Below are positions 9,367 through 18,853 of a stretch of 64,000 bases of DNA, in pieces (the first letter of the stretch is position 1; the number at the start of each line of letters is the position of its first letter). Location: the NCBI GenBank assembly GCA_003223215.1, contig QHYH01000084.1, forward strand, positions 248,001-312,000, given 5' to 3'. The notes under the pieces are model-generated. The model worked only from the letters and a program-made list of their open reading frames with translations. It was not told the origin of the DNA and did no database searches. Source of the stretch: Acidobacteriota bacterium. Its GTDB lineage: Bacteria > Acidobacteriota > Terriglobia > Acidiferrales > UBA7541. The position numbers and the translations under genes are program-made.

Positions 9367-11208
9367 CTATTGCTCGTAGGCGCCGATGTCGATGTTACTG
9401 CCTTGTACGCGCGGATTGGCAGCAACGTCTAATATACCTACGACCGTCGGCCCTAAGTTGATGCCCGCGTTGACGCCCGGTGAAGTCGGCTGGATTTGCA
9501 GGTTAGGCGTGGTCAGGCTCAAGAACTGCGGATCCATATACTGAGAATGGCTATCCTTCCCGGTCGCTGATTGGAAGGTCGAGAAACCACTGTGGGGTGT
9601 ACTATTCCAGATAAAGCTCGCCATTGAAGAATTCAACAAGGAGTAATACAGGTTGTAATCCACGTCCGCCGGGTCGGGCTCGCTGTTCGTGTAGTTGTTG
9701 ATAAACAGGCCCTGCGACGAGGCATAAACAATATTATTCTTGAAAACGTTGTTCGTCGCGTAGTACTGGATCTGAAACTCACCGCTCCCTGTGTTTTTCG
9801 TATCGTTCTGGAACAGGGTGTTATTGACAATCGTGCAGTGGTCAGTGCCGCCCACGTTGCTGGCGTATCCTCCAATCGTGATGCCGATCGAATTCGCCGA
9901 ATACACTAGGTTGTTCCGCGCTATCACAAAGCTAGTTACGTGGCCCCGGTGCTCGCTGGCCATCTCGATACCGATGTCTACGTGATGGATCAGGTTGCGC
10001 TCGATAACCACCTGAGAGCCACCATCCACATAAATGCCATTGGCATCGTACTGGTTACCTTCCCCAGGATTGTTGATCGCCGAAATGTTGTAGACGGTAT
10101 TACCCGCGACCGTACCGTTGCGGGCGTAATCGTACGAAGGGTCGGGCGAAACGCCTTCGAAACCAATAACGTCGATGCCGATGTTGTCGTTGTCGTGGAT
10201 GCTGTTGTTTGTGATGACGAAGTTTGTGACGTTCCCATCGACGTTGACCGATTCGCTTTGACCGGTCTTGAGGTTATAAACCTGGTTGCCGCTGATCGTG
10301 ACGCTATCGAGGGAAGCGGGTGCTGCCGTGCCGTAAACGGCGATGCCAAAAGCGTTGCCGCTGGCTTCAGAGGTAGTCACGATGTTATGAACCACGTTGT
10401 TCAGTATCTGGATGTTGCTGCCTGAGCCCGACACCCAGATCCCTGCTGGAATAGCAGACGCACTGGAAGTCTGGTAGTTGCGGATCTCAAACCCCTGGAT
10501 AGATATGTAGCTTTGATTCGTTATGTTGATTAAACCTTGCGTGCTCGAGGTGGGGGGCACTAGTCCCGTGCCATCTACAATCGCGGTCTCACCGGGGTAG
10601 CTTTGGAATGTAATCGGGCCTGCTATAGCTGACCCTGATACAGAAATGTTCACCGATTCGTTGAACACGCCACCACGCACGTAGACGATGTCCCCGGCCT
10701 GTACGGAATTGGCCGCACGCTGGATAGTTCTCCACGGAGAGGAGAGTGTGCCCGGATTGGAGTCACTGCCCGTGGTCGAAACGTAGAAAGCTATGCCTGC
10801 AACCGCCGTGATCGTCACTTGCGCCGCGGCTGACTTTGTGGCGTCCGCCTGAGATACGGCTGTCACCGTCACGGTGGCCGGATTCGGGACGACTCCAGGC
10901 GCTGTGTACAGACCCGAACTCGAAATCGTGCCTACCGTTGCATTGCCCCCGGTCACCCCGTTCACTTGCCAAGTCACCGCGGTATTGCTGGTGTTCTGCA
11001 CCACCGCGCTAAACTGCTGTGTTCCGCCGGCGGCCACCGTCGCCAAGATAGGCGAAATGGTGACGCTCACCGAAATAGGCGTCGGTGTCGTGGACACGCC
11101 CGCACAGCCAACGGTCTCCAATACAGTCACTCCCACGGCGGCGAGCCACACCCAAGAAGCAAGTAGGTCTAGCGTTTTTCGTGTCCAACCACGGCGATCA
11201 GTTTTCAT
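9367..11208 (-). CDS. Exported parallel beta-helix protein with N-terminal Ig-like domain
   Basis: This protein has 613 residues. The N-terminus has a twin-charged start, a hydrophobic stretch (LLASWVWLAAVGVTVLETVG) and Cys at about 35, so it may be a lipoprotein, although the lipobox (TVGC) is poor. Residues ~45-135 form a Big2-type Ig-like domain (SVTISPILATVAAGGTQQFS). Then comes a DUF1565-like opening, FYVSTTGSDSNPGTLSSPWR, and a long right-handed beta-helix with repeated N-rich rungs (IQILNNVVHNIV, FVITNNSIHDND). The ending DIGAYEQ is typical of this class. Such folds are used by pectate lyases, polysaccharide epimerases and adhesins; no catalytic set can be assigned. It lies close to the exopolysaccharide locus but on the opposite strand, so a role in glycan modification is only a guess. 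Confidence 0.85.
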   Translation of the reverse strand: MKTDRRGWTRKTLDLLASWVWLAAVGVTVLETVGCAGVSTTPTPISVSVTISPILATVAAGGTQQFSAVVQNTSNTAVTWQVNGVTGGNATVGTISSSGLYTAPGVVPNPATVTVTAVSQADATKSAAAQVTITAVAGIAFYVSTTGSDSNPGTLSSPWRTIQRAANSVQAGDIVYVRGGVFNESVNISVSGSAIAGPITFQSYPGETAIVDGTGLVPPTSSTQGLINITNQSYISIQGFEIRNYQTSSASAIPAGIWVSGSGSNIQILNNVVHNIVTTSEASGNAFGIAVYGTAAPASLDSVTISGNQVYNLKTGQSESVNVDGNVTNFVITNNSIHDNDNIGIDVIGFEGVSPDPSYDYARNGTVAGNTVYNISAINNPGEGNQYDANGIYVDGGSQVVIERNLIHHVDIGIEMASEHRGHVTSFVIARNNLVYSANSIGITIGGYASNVGGTDHCTIVNNTLFQNDTKNTGSGEFQIQYYATNNVFKNNIVYASSQGLFINNYTNSEPDPADVDYNLYYSLLNSSMASFIWNSTPHSGFSTFQSATGKDSHSQYMDPQFLSLTTPNLQIQPTSPGVNAGINLGPTVVGILDVAANPRVQGSNIDIGAYEQ

Positions 11209-12181
11209 GGCTTGCTAACATAGCATCGTGTAGAAACCGGCGTTCGCTGAATAGCTGCCTATGAATCCTAAAGGTACATGTCCCCTTGCAGGCGAGGACT
11301 CTTCTTGCGTTGCGGAACACAGAAAGGCGGGTACGCACTTCCTTCAAGCAGACCCGAGGGTGTTGCGCGCCAAGCGGCCATCCATGGACGGACAATGCGG
11401 ATCGTTGCGGCGCACAATGCCAACGTGTAATCGCCCTGGGCAAATGAAGACTATAAAGACTGTGAAGGCTATGAAGACGGGGCACTCTGACTGTCTCCCT
11501 ACCGTGTCGCCAAGCTCACCTCCGTCGATCACGAGATCGGCGTCAATCCTGCCTGGCCTGTCAATCAAACTTCAAGTTTATTCGGATTCGGGGCAGTACA
11601 CCCACCAGTTTTTCGATTTTCCCACTATCCAGCAGGCGCCTGCGATGGCTTCATCCACACTTTTTTGCTTTCTTTCCTCCTTGGGAAACAGCCGACGCGC
11701 CACCTCCCAGCTGGCGACCGTGGCAGAGATCGGCAATCTGAATGGCCTGAATGGCGTCTGGCGTAGCAGTTTGGGTGTGTCGCGGCGGACCCTTCTACTC
11801 TTCTTCGCCCGTGCCGAACGCCTATTTGGGCCTCGCGAAAGCAGGAGTTTTGCCTACAGGTTCTTTATGTATGCAAAAATAGGAGATTAACCGGGTAGTT
11901 TCCTGGTGGCGCGGGAGTAACATGGTTCCAGCCACGGGAGGGTGTCACGTTTATGGCCTCCCACAAGGGGAGCGCTCAAAAAAGAATCCGACGGTGCCCC
12001 CTAGGATTTGCTAGGTGCGGGACCCGACCGCCGCGGGGGTGCGAACAGAGATGATGTCCGTCAATCATCCCCTGTCCCTCGAACACCCAGAGGAAAGTCG
12101 ATCGCAATCACAATCCGACGCAGACGTCAGAGGAAACCGCGCGAGATTTGGCTCTCAGATCTTTCGTAGAGAAAGTAACGA
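11209..12181. other. Long non-coding stretch, 973 bases
   Basis: No convincing gene. It contains a 9-bp tandem repeat (noted separately) and an inverted repeat near 11927-11977 (GGGAGG...CCTCCC). On the minus strand around 11500-11565 the phrase GRIDADLVIDGGELGDT faintly recalls the TsaC/Sua5 family, but it is too short to call. The last 150 bases should hold the promoter of the LuxR-type gene. Confidence 0.4.
11447..11480 (+). repeat. 9-bp tandem repeat, about 3.7 copies
   Basis: The units are AAGACTATA, AAGACTGTG, AAGGCTATG and AAGACGG, imperfect but in register. It lies in a long gene-free stretch. Its function, if any, is unknown; slippage origin is plausible. Confidence 0.6.
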
Positions 12182-12793
12182 ATGAGTGTGGCCATGGACG
12201 TTCCATCAAAGTTGAAGGAGTCGGTCGCCCAAGCAGTCCCGCCGGTGCCGAAGGAGGGAGAGGGTCCGCGCAAGAATGCGTCAGGATTCCTTCTAATGGA
12301 CTCCTCACTGCGCCCCGCCTGGTGCAATGCCGAGGCCATTAGGATCCTTAGTTATCCCGACAAACTCGCAAACCTAACGCCTGATGTCCTCCTTACGGCA
12401 AGAATTCAGTCGAGCCTAGTAAGCCGGCAGGCCCGTGGGGAATCGCCGTTTGTGAGTGAGTTCTGGTCAGGCAGGCGACGTTATTCTTGCCGCTCATTGT
12501 TCTTAGATTCATGTGCCGAAGACCCTCCGCGCCCGTACATCGGCGTCCTGCTAGAAAGAAGGCCCTCCGGATTGGCCCCATGGTCGCAAATCTCGGGGCT
12601 GTTCAACCTCACGGAACGTGAGCGAGAAGCGTTGGAGTATTTGCTGCAAGGTCTAAGCAACAAGGCGATTGCGAATCGCATGAACATCAGCCCCAACACA
12701 GTGAAGGCCTATATGCGCACGATCATGATCAAGACCGGCGCTACTTCGCGGTCCGCAATGCTACGCAAAATTATCTTGGGCCAACCGCAGTAA
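12182..12793 (+). CDS. LuxR-type transcriptional regulator
   Basis: The protein has 203 residues. The C-terminal ~60 residues are a GerE/LuxR helix-turn-helix: FNLTEREREALEYLLQGLSN, then KAIANRMNISPNTVKAYMRT with the conserved L-T-x-R-E, the scanning helix and the VKxxM recognition helix. The N-terminal part (GFLLMDSSLRPAWCNAEAIR) resembles a small PAS-like sensor, common in acidobacterial LuxR proteins lacking a receiver domain; there is no phosphoacceptor aspartate pattern. The ATG at 12182 has a weak upstream RBS (GAGAAAG). It stands alone, 480 bases before the secreted deacetylase gene and on the same strand. Control of the exopolysaccharide locus is an inference from position. Confidence 0.82.
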   Translation: MSVAMDVPSKLKESVAQAVPPVPKEGEGPRKNASGFLLMDSSLRPAWCNAEAIRILSYPDKLANLTPDVLLTARIQSSLVSRQARGESPFVSEFWSGRRRYSCRSLFLDSCAEDPPRPYIGVLLERRPSGLAPWSQISGLFNLTEREREALEYLLQGLSNKAIANRMNISPNTVKAYMRTIMIKTGATSRSAMLRKIILGQPQ

Positions 12794-13275
12794 GGGGCCC
12801 ATCTTGAAGCCTTGTAGGTTGAACGCGCTGAAGGATGCGGCTACCCTGAGGCTTTCCGGCTTGTCCAGACAACAACGAATCAACCGCCAGTGCAGAGCGA
12901 GTCGGCCAGCCCATTCGGCGTCCTTCACGTTCGTCAGGAACGTTGTCGACGCGTGTGCGCCGAAGGTGCATGAATTTCGAAGGAAAGGCCTGCCTGATTG
13001 TGCATTCTATTACCCTAATCTAACGTACTAGCCGCATATGTTAAGTCACCTGATTAATCCCTTTGTAGGCAGAATTTTTGTTAGGCCAATTAGAACAACC
13101 ACCGGATTGCGGTCAACACTGCGGATCACTACCCTGACTGGGACCGCGCCAGAAGCCCTGTGCGCCGACGCTACGCGACCAGAAATCAGCTGAACTTCGC
13201 AGTCGGGCCTTGGACGTATAACTTGCCGAGCCTGCGTTTGGGATCCAGAACCGTTTCTGAGTCAACGGAGGTATT
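12794..13275 (+). promoter_or_regulatory. Upstream region of the exopolysaccharide locus
   Basis: 482 bases without a supported gene, relatively AT-rich around 13000-13090. It is the only sizeable space in front of the six-gene exopolysaccharide cluster and therefore must hold its main promoter. The start codon at 13276 is preceded by GGAGG at 13266-13270. I could not assign -35/-10 boxes or an operator with confidence. Confidence 0.45.
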
Positions 13276-15909
13276 GTGATGAAGCAGCCGTTCCGCTTTT
13301 GTGCTATTTCCACCGGATTCGTGGTCCTCACGTTCATGCTCTGTTCGGCCACAATACAAACCGCGCAAGCCCAGACTTGCTCGACGTCGACGATCGACAT
13401 GAAGCTGCTGGTGGTCACGAATGGAAGAACGGAGGCCGATTTCCCAGCGATTAAGCAGATCCTCGACTATCTGGGCACGCCCTACGACGTTTTGGATATG
13501 ACCGCCAACACAGGAGGAATTACTGCCTCGATGTTGTTCGATGGCAGTTGCCACGGTTACTACCAGGGCGTGATCTTCGCCTATGGCGGATACATCTATA
13601 CGCTACCAGGCATGTCGATCCTGACCGCCTACGAACAAAAATTCGCGATACGCCAAGTGAACTGGTACATGTATCCGAACAACGACTTTGGATTCAACTA
13701 TCCCTATAACGGCGTTATTACTTCCGCTGGCACCGCCAGCGCCAGCTTTACCAGCGCGGGGGCATCGACTTTCTGGTATGCAAATACTGTCACACCGCTT
13801 ACCATCTCGAATGCTTACACCTATCTGGGCACACCGCTCAGTGCGCTGCCGTCGGGGGCTTCGGTAACGCCCTTGCTCACGGACGCCTCCGGCAATGCCC
13901 TGGTGCTGATCTACGCCCTTGGCGATGGGCGGCAATATCTCACCCAGACCTTCGACAGCAGTCCATATCTAATGCATGATTTGATCCTGGCCTATGGTCT
14001 TATCAACTGGGTTACGAAGGGCATTTTCCTCGGCGAATATCACGTGTTTGCTGCCGCGCAGGTGGACGACTTTTTCATTAATGGCTCGGAATGGACACCG
14101 GGGACGCCGTGCACCAATCCAGTAACTCACGACCGCACCGCGCCGGACGCCACCTCGCTGCCGTTTTTTAGAATCAACTCCGCGGACATGAATTCCTTGG
14201 TGGCTTGGCAGAACAAGTTTCGAAGCGACCCCTTACTTTCAAATTTCAAACTGACCCTGGCCTTCAACGGCGTCGGCACGACGGGCAACAAGGACTGGAC
14301 CGGCCTCCCCTCCCCTGGCGTCGCCAATGACGACTTGACCGCTAACGTTCAGAACTACCAACAATACTTCCACTGGATCAGTCACACCTACGACCACCCA
14401 AACAGCCTGAACGGCTTGCACAAATCCGATCCATATGGCGACCCGGACACCCCGCAAGTTGACTCCATCGATCTGGAGATCCTGACAAACCAGTACGTGG
14501 CAAACGGCACAGGCCAGAACCTGGATCCAGACCCGAGCGACAGCGTCAGCCCGATTCATTTGACGGACTTCAATCCGGCGAACCTTGTAACTCCAGGCGT
14601 CACAGGTCTGAACGACACTTTGGTTCCCTCTTATTTGGTTCAGGATGGCATCCGCTACGTGGTGAGCGATACCTCGGTCCTCGGACAGGCGAATAATGGT
14701 CCCAATCCATCCCCGAACGTGGGCATGGTTAACAGCTATGCGCCCAGTGTGTACGAGGTGCCACGACATCCGAACGACATCTTCTTCAACGCAGTGAACT
14801 GGGCCGACGATCAAGCCGAGTTTTCCTGCATCTACAATAATCCCGTACAACCGCCCTTTAACACCTTTGCCGCGCCACAGATTCTCGATTACGTGAGCTC
14901 AAGCTTCGTTTCGAACATGTTGATCGGAGATATAGACCCGCAGATGTTCCATCAGAACAACCTGCACGACTATGACGGGCAAGGTCACTCGTTGCTGAGT
15001 GATGCGTACGATCAGACTTTCAGCAAGTACGAACGGGTCTACAACCTGCCGGTCCTCAGCCCCACGCTCGACCAGTTGGGGCAGAACATGCAAAATCGCA
15101 ACGCCTACAACCTGTCGACCGCCACGGCGAGCCTCACGGGCCTCGCCGGATCGAATCTGACGATCAGTATCACCGTGCCTGCGACAGCAACCGTTCCGAG
15201 CGCGACCATTCCGGTCACCGGCCTGTACACTGTCGGAGCGGAAAGCTATGGAGGACAACAAATCTCCCACGTGCCGGTGAGCAGGGGCCTGACGATCACA
15301 CTGCCCGTGACACCTGCACCTCCTATAGGTATCTATTCGCTGACATTGAACCCAACCAGCGTCACAGGCGGCGGCCCGCAACCCTCCATCGGCACAGTGA
15401 TGCTGAGCGGGTTAGCTCCGGCAGGCGGTACACAAGTTACTCTTTCCAGCAGCAGCGCGTTAGCTAGCATTCCTCCCAGTGTGGCGGTTCCGGCGGGAAG
15501 CACCACCGCAACCTTCACGATCAACACCAGCGCGGTGGCCACATCGACGGTAATCACGATCTCAGCGTCCTATGCTGGCGCGAGCAAATCGGCGTCGCTC
15601 ACCGTGACTCCTCCACTCCTTCCAATGGTCTCTTCGCTGACGTTGAACCCTACCAGTGTCGTTGGCGGCGTGCAATCCTCTACCGGCACGGTGACGCTGA
15701 GCGGGCCCGCTCCCACAGGCGGTGCGCAAGTTACCCTTTCCAGCAGCAACGGGGCGGCCAGCGTTCCGGCTAGCGTGACGGTTCCGGGCGGAAGCAGCAG
15801 CGCAACCTTCACGGTGAACACATCTATCGTTCTCGTGTCAACTTCTGCCACGATTTCGGCTTCCTATAGCAGTACGACTCAAACAGCAAGTCTCGCGGTA
15901 TTGTTGTAG
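13276..15909 (+). CDS. Secreted NodB-fold polysaccharide deacetylase (Agd3/CE18-like) with two C-terminal Ig-like repeats
   Basis: This 877-residue protein carries a signal peptide (cleavage near residue 33, AQA-QTC). Residues ~40-250 form an N-terminal domain (KLLVVTNGRTEADFPAIKQI) with the layout of the carbohydrate-binding region of Agd3. The catalytic domain begins at AAAQVDDFFINGSEW, with Asp264/Asp265 as candidate base and metal ligand, and includes SHTYDH with His370 and His374 as the other metal ligands: the D-H-H set of NodB-fold deacetylases. Residues from ~690 on are two tandem Ig-like domains (SLTLNPTSVTGG and SLTLNPTSVVGG). Fungal Agd3 de-N-acetylates galactosaminogalactan. With PelF, a spherulin-4-like glycosidase and a PelG-like protein downstream, deacetylation of an amino-sugar polymer is the likely role. 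The CE18 assignment rests on architecture and motif pattern only. Confidence 0.7.
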   Translation: MMKQPFRFCAISTGFVVLTFMLCSATIQTAQAQTCSTSTIDMKLLVVTNGRTEADFPAIKQILDYLGTPYDVLDMTANTGGITASMLFDGSCHGYYQGVIFAYGGYIYTLPGMSILTAYEQKFAIRQVNWYMYPNNDFGFNYPYNGVITSAGTASASFTSAGASTFWYANTVTPLTISNAYTYLGTPLSALPSGASVTPLLTDASGNALVLIYALGDGRQYLTQTFDSSPYLMHDLILAYGLINWVTKGIFLGEYHVFAAAQVDDFFINGSEWTPGTPCTNPVTHDRTAPDATSLPFFRINSADMNSLVAWQNKFRSDPLLSNFKLTLAFNGVGTTGNKDWTGLPSPGVANDDLTANVQNYQQYFHWISHTYDHPNSLNGLHKSDPYGDPDTPQVDSIDLEILTNQYVANGTGQNLDPDPSDSVSPIHLTDFNPANLVTPGVTGLNDTLVPSYLVQDGIRYVVSDTSVLGQANNGPNPSPNVGMVNSYAPSVYEVPRHPNDIFFNAVNWADDQAEFSCIYNNPVQPPFNTFAAPQILDYVSSSFVSNMLIGDIDPQMFHQNNLHDYDGQGHSLLSDAYDQTFSKYERVYNLPVLSPTLDQLGQNMQNRNAYNLSTATASLTGLAGSNLTISITVPATATVPSATIPVTGLYTVGAESYGGQQISHVPVSRGLTITLPVTPAPPIGIYSLTLNPTSVTGGGPQPSIGTVMLSGLAPAGGTQVTLSSSSALASIPPSVAVPAGSTTATFTINTSAVATSTVITISASYAGASKSASLTVTPPLLPMVSSLTLNPTSVVGGVQSSTGTVTLSGPAPTGGAQVTLSSSNGAASVPASVTVPGGSSSATFTVNTSIVLVSTSATISASYSSTTQTASLAVLL
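15335..15906 (+). repeat. Two tandem Ig-domain coding repeats
   Basis: The units at about 15335-15630 and 15631-15906 share long stretches at DNA level, for example the CCAGCGTC, GGCGGT and TTTCCAGCAGCA segments. Each encodes one ~92-residue Ig-like domain ending in TISASY. Recent internal duplication within the deacetylase gene is the simplest explanation. Confidence 0.75.
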
Positions 15910-16088
15910 AAACATGCAGACGTCAAAGAATCCAAATAGCTGGTGCGCGGATCCAGGAGATCTTCGATTTCGAGTCTCGAAAAGGTCCGGCGACGCAGCA
16001 TCCAGTCGACGCCCAGGATCTGGCACGTACAGGTGCCAAACACTGTTACTGCCAGTGCTTTAGACAGGACAGATAGAAAGGGGTTACC

Positions 16089-17324
16089 GTGAGCAAGATA
16101 TTCGACGCCTTGACCATCGTGCGCGAGGAGAGGCTAAAATCTTTGCCGCCCGTAGACAGGGAGCCCGGGCGCGGCTCGTCCGATGTCTTGCAGAGGTCCG
16201 TCGTTCCCACGGACGTGGATCTGTTCGGCGGGTTGGAACCTACCACCCGGCTTCCCGGCAAGGTCGCCTTATCACATAAAAAGATCAGAAATTACTTGAT
16301 GCTTGCCCTTTTTGCAGCCGGGCTGGTGCTGCTGGGAACGAATTATGCATTTCACCCGCATGGAAATGTATTCGCCAACAGCCAGTCGGTCTACGGAGTG
16401 GCATTCGAAGGCACAGTTCGCCCGGCCAGTGAGATCCGCATCACGGCCGAGTCCACCGGCACGGTCTCCAACATTTCGGTCAAGGTGGGCGATAGGGTGC
16501 AAACGGATCAGCAGCTTCTGAGAATGGATGATCGCGACGCGCAATTGGCCGTCAAACAGGCGAGCGTCGAGCTCCAGACGGCCCGGGAAAAACTTGACAG
16601 ATTTCGCGGACAGCTGGCCGACGCGGACGCCCGAGTGGCCATATCGCAGCGTCAAGAGCAGCTAGTACCGACCCGGCAATGGCGGGACTCTCCCGAACGG
16701 GCTGCAGCCGCTTACGACATAGCTTCGCTCAACTACGGCCGTGCCAAAAAACTGTTCGAAGCAGGACTCATTGCGCAACAAGAGCTGGATGCTCGAGCTA
16801 CGGAGCTGCGCATGGCCCGGGATGACCTGGAAAACGCCAAGCAGCTGGCGGCAGTATCAACGAAACTGGCGCACGATCAGGTCGACCAGGCCAACCTGCA
16901 AGCCAAGGTCACGCGCGAGGAATTACAAGAGCAATTGCGCCAGGCGGAAGTGAATTATGAGCGCGCCAAGCTGCAGGCCGATCGAACCGTAGTGCGTGCC
17001 ACGACTGCCGGTGTGGTCTCCGAAATCCCCGTGCGCTTGGGAGATCGTGTTCCTGGCGGCGCGGTCCTTGCGCGGCTGGCAAAGCTCGATCATATGATCG
17101 CGGAAGTCCCGGTGGCAGCGCAGATGATTTCGGAGCTGAGCCTCGGCCAGTCGGCGCAAGTGGGGCTGTTTTCTTCTCCCCCGCGCAAGGTGGAAGGCAG
17201 AATCCGAACCATCGATCCGCTCCCCTCTCAGAACATGACCCACATCGTCGAAGTGGAATTCGATAATCCAACTATCCTGCTGGTGGCGGGTCAGCCGGCA
17301 GAGGTTAAATTTATGAAACCATGA
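16089..17324 (+). CDS. HlyD-type membrane fusion (periplasmic adaptor) protein of the exopolysaccharide locus
   Basis: This protein has 411 residues, with a GTG start at 16089 preceded by GAAAGGGG. A ~65-residue cytoplasmic head (MSKIFDALTIVREERLKSLP) resembles the first helix of polysaccharide tyrosine kinases (Wzc/CpsD type). One membrane helix spans residues ~69-88. A lipoyl-like half motif follows (TAESTGTVSNISVKVGDRVQ), then a long alpha-hairpin of ~150 residues, the second lipoyl half (VRATTAGVVSEIPVRLGDRV) and a beta-barrel. HlyD proteins bridge inner-membrane transporters to the outer membrane. No ABC or RND pump is encoded nearby, so the partner may be the PelG-like flippase. The stop overlaps the next start (ATGA at 17321-17324), which implies translational coupling to pelF. 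Confidence 0.88.
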   Translation: MSKIFDALTIVREERLKSLPPVDREPGRGSSDVLQRSVVPTDVDLFGGLEPTTRLPGKVALSHKKIRNYLMLALFAAGLVLLGTNYAFHPHGNVFANSQSVYGVAFEGTVRPASEIRITAESTGTVSNISVKVGDRVQTDQQLLRMDDRDAQLAVKQASVELQTAREKLDRFRGQLADADARVAISQRQEQLVPTRQWRDSPERAAAAYDIASLNYGRAKKLFEAGLIAQQELDARATELRMARDDLENAKQLAAVSTKLAHDQVDQANLQAKVTREELQEQLRQAEVNYERAKLQADRTVVRATTAGVVSEIPVRLGDRVPGGAVLARLAKLDHMIAEVPVAAQMISELSLGQSAQVGLFSSPPRKVEGRIRTIDPLPSQNMTHIVEVEFDNPTILLVAGQPAEVKFMKP

Positions 17325-18853
17325 ACGACCAAGAACCGATTTCCGTTCTGCTGACAACGGAAGGAACGTATCCCTTCTATACCGGTGGTGTGAGCACGTG
17401 GTGCCATCGGCTCACGCACGGCTTGCCCGACATAGACTTCACGGTGCTCGCCGTGGTTACCAACCCGTCGCCCCGGTCAAAATACGGCCTCGCACCCAAT
17501 GTGCGGGAGGTGATTAAAGTGCCACAATGGGGCCTGCTGCAGCCCGCCGAATATTCAGGTCATCAACCGACTTCTGTGGTGCTGCACCATCTATGGAATA
17601 CCACGCCCCACGTCATCGCTGCCCGTTTCAAACCAATCTTCCAACGATTCCTTGGTCTTTTGTTCTCTCCTAATTGTGACAAGGAAGAACTTGGCCAACT
17701 TTTGCTCCAATTGCATCTTTACTTTCAATGGTTCGACTACCAGAAAACCATGGATTCTCTAGACGCCTGGAACGCCCTTCAGGACGCGCTCGCCGCTGCA
17801 TGGGCGCGCCGTCCACCGCCCACGGAACAGCCAACCCTCGCTGAAGTGAAGCAAGTCTATCGTTTCTTATATCACTTGCTGATGGTGCTGCACTTCCCCA
17901 TTCCTAACTCAGACATTGCCCATTCGTCGGCAGCGTCTTTCTGCGGGGTTCCCTGCGTGCTGGCAAAGCTCGCGCATGGCACGCCCTATCTGCTGACCGA
18001 GCACGGGGTCTATTTGCGCGAGCAATATTTGAACCTACGTCGGCAGGTGGAGTCATTTGTTGTTCGCTGGTTTCTTTACCGCGTGATTGAAAACGTGGTC
18101 GAATTGAATTATTACTTTGCCGACCTGGTCGCGCCGGTGTGCGCCTTCAATGCGCGCTGGGAAAAGCATCTAGGCGTGCCCGAGAGCCGCGTCCAGGTAA
18201 TCTTCAATGGTGTTGATCCCGAGAAATTCAGCCCCCAGCGGCAGGAAAACGGCCGCCGCGCGCGGGTTTCGAGTCTCGGCCATATTTATCCCCTGAAAGG
18301 GCAGCGCGATTTAATTGATGCAGCTGTCATGCTCAGGCCGAAGTTCGACAACCTGGAAGTATGTTTCTATGGGACGCCTTCCGACCGCGAATATTTCGAG
18401 TCCTGCCTAGCCAAGGTCGCGCAGTCGAAACTGGACGACTGCGTCAGTTTTGCGGGCCCCACAACGGAGCCGTGGAGAGCGTACAACGAAGCCGAGGTCA
18501 TGGCTTTCCCTAGCATTTCCGAGGCCTTTCCCTACGCTGTGCTCGAGGCTATGTCGTGCGGCGCCGCAATCGTTGCCACGGACGTGGGAGGAGTAAGAGA
18601 AGCCTTAGGCGATTGCGGGCTGCTGGTCCCCGCCAGGACGCCGCAGGCGATGGCCGAGGCCATTTGTTTCTTACTGAGCAGTCCGACAACGCGCAAACAA
18701 TTGGGGCAGATGGCACGGGCGCGCGTGCTCAAACATTTTACGGAGGAACAATTCTTGAGGTCGTACGCAAGCACTTACTCAAAGTTGCGTTGCGACCGGT
18801 CCCAGCAGCTCTTACCGGCAGATCATCCGAAATCGGAGTATGTGTGCGGTTAG
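17321..18853 (+). CDS. pelF: Pel-type exopolysaccharide glycosyltransferase PelF (GT4)
   Basis: The 510-residue protein opens with the PelF hallmark VLLTTEGTYPFYTGGVSTWC, followed by PDIDFTVLAVVTNP and VPQWGLLQPAEY. The donor-binding half has VIFNGVDPEKFSP, the GHIYPLKGQRDLI strand-loop and the GT4 E-x7-E motif in SEAFPYAVLEAMSCG (Glu401 and Glu409). PelF is the cytoplasmic UDP-sugar polymerase of the Pel pathway, using UDP-GalNAc in Pseudomonas. It overlaps the HlyD gene by 4 bases and the following glycosidase gene by about 10, so it sits in the middle of a tightly coupled operon. The family assignment is strong; substrate specificity here is inferred. Confidence 0.92.
   Translation: MNDQEPISVLLTTEGTYPFYTGGVSTWCHRLTHGLPDIDFTVLAVVTNPSPRSKYGLAPNVREVIKVPQWGLLQPAEYSGHQPTSVVLHHLWNTTPHVIAARFKPIFQRFLGLLFSPNCDKEELGQLLLQLHLYFQWFDYQKTMDSLDAWNALQDALAAAWARRPPPTEQPTLAEVKQVYRFLYHLLMVLHFPIPNSDIAHSSAASFCGVPCVLAKLAHGTPYLLTEHGVYLREQYLNLRRQVESFVVRWFLYRVIENVVELNYYFADLVAPVCAFNARWEKHLGVPESRVQVIFNGVDPEKFSPQRQENGRRARVSSLGHIYPLKGQRDLIDAAVMLRPKFDNLEVCFYGTPSDREYFESCLAKVAQSKLDDCVSFAGPTTEPWRAYNEAEVMAFPSISEAFPYAVLEAMSCGAAIVATDVGGVREALGDCGLLVPARTPQAMAEAICFLLSSPTTRKQLGQMARARVLKHFTEEQFLRSYASTYSKLRCDRSQQLLPADHPKSEYVCG

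Noticed and set aside
11344-11568. Possible TsaC/Sua5 (threonylcarbamoyl-AMP synthase) fragment on the minus strand
   Set aside because: Only about 16 residues (GRIDADLVIDGGELGD) look similar and the flanks do not fit; could be chance.
11261-11890. 209-codon open frame in the long gene-free stretch
   Set aside because: No domain, no good RBS, low-quality composition and a tandem repeat inside it; likely chance.
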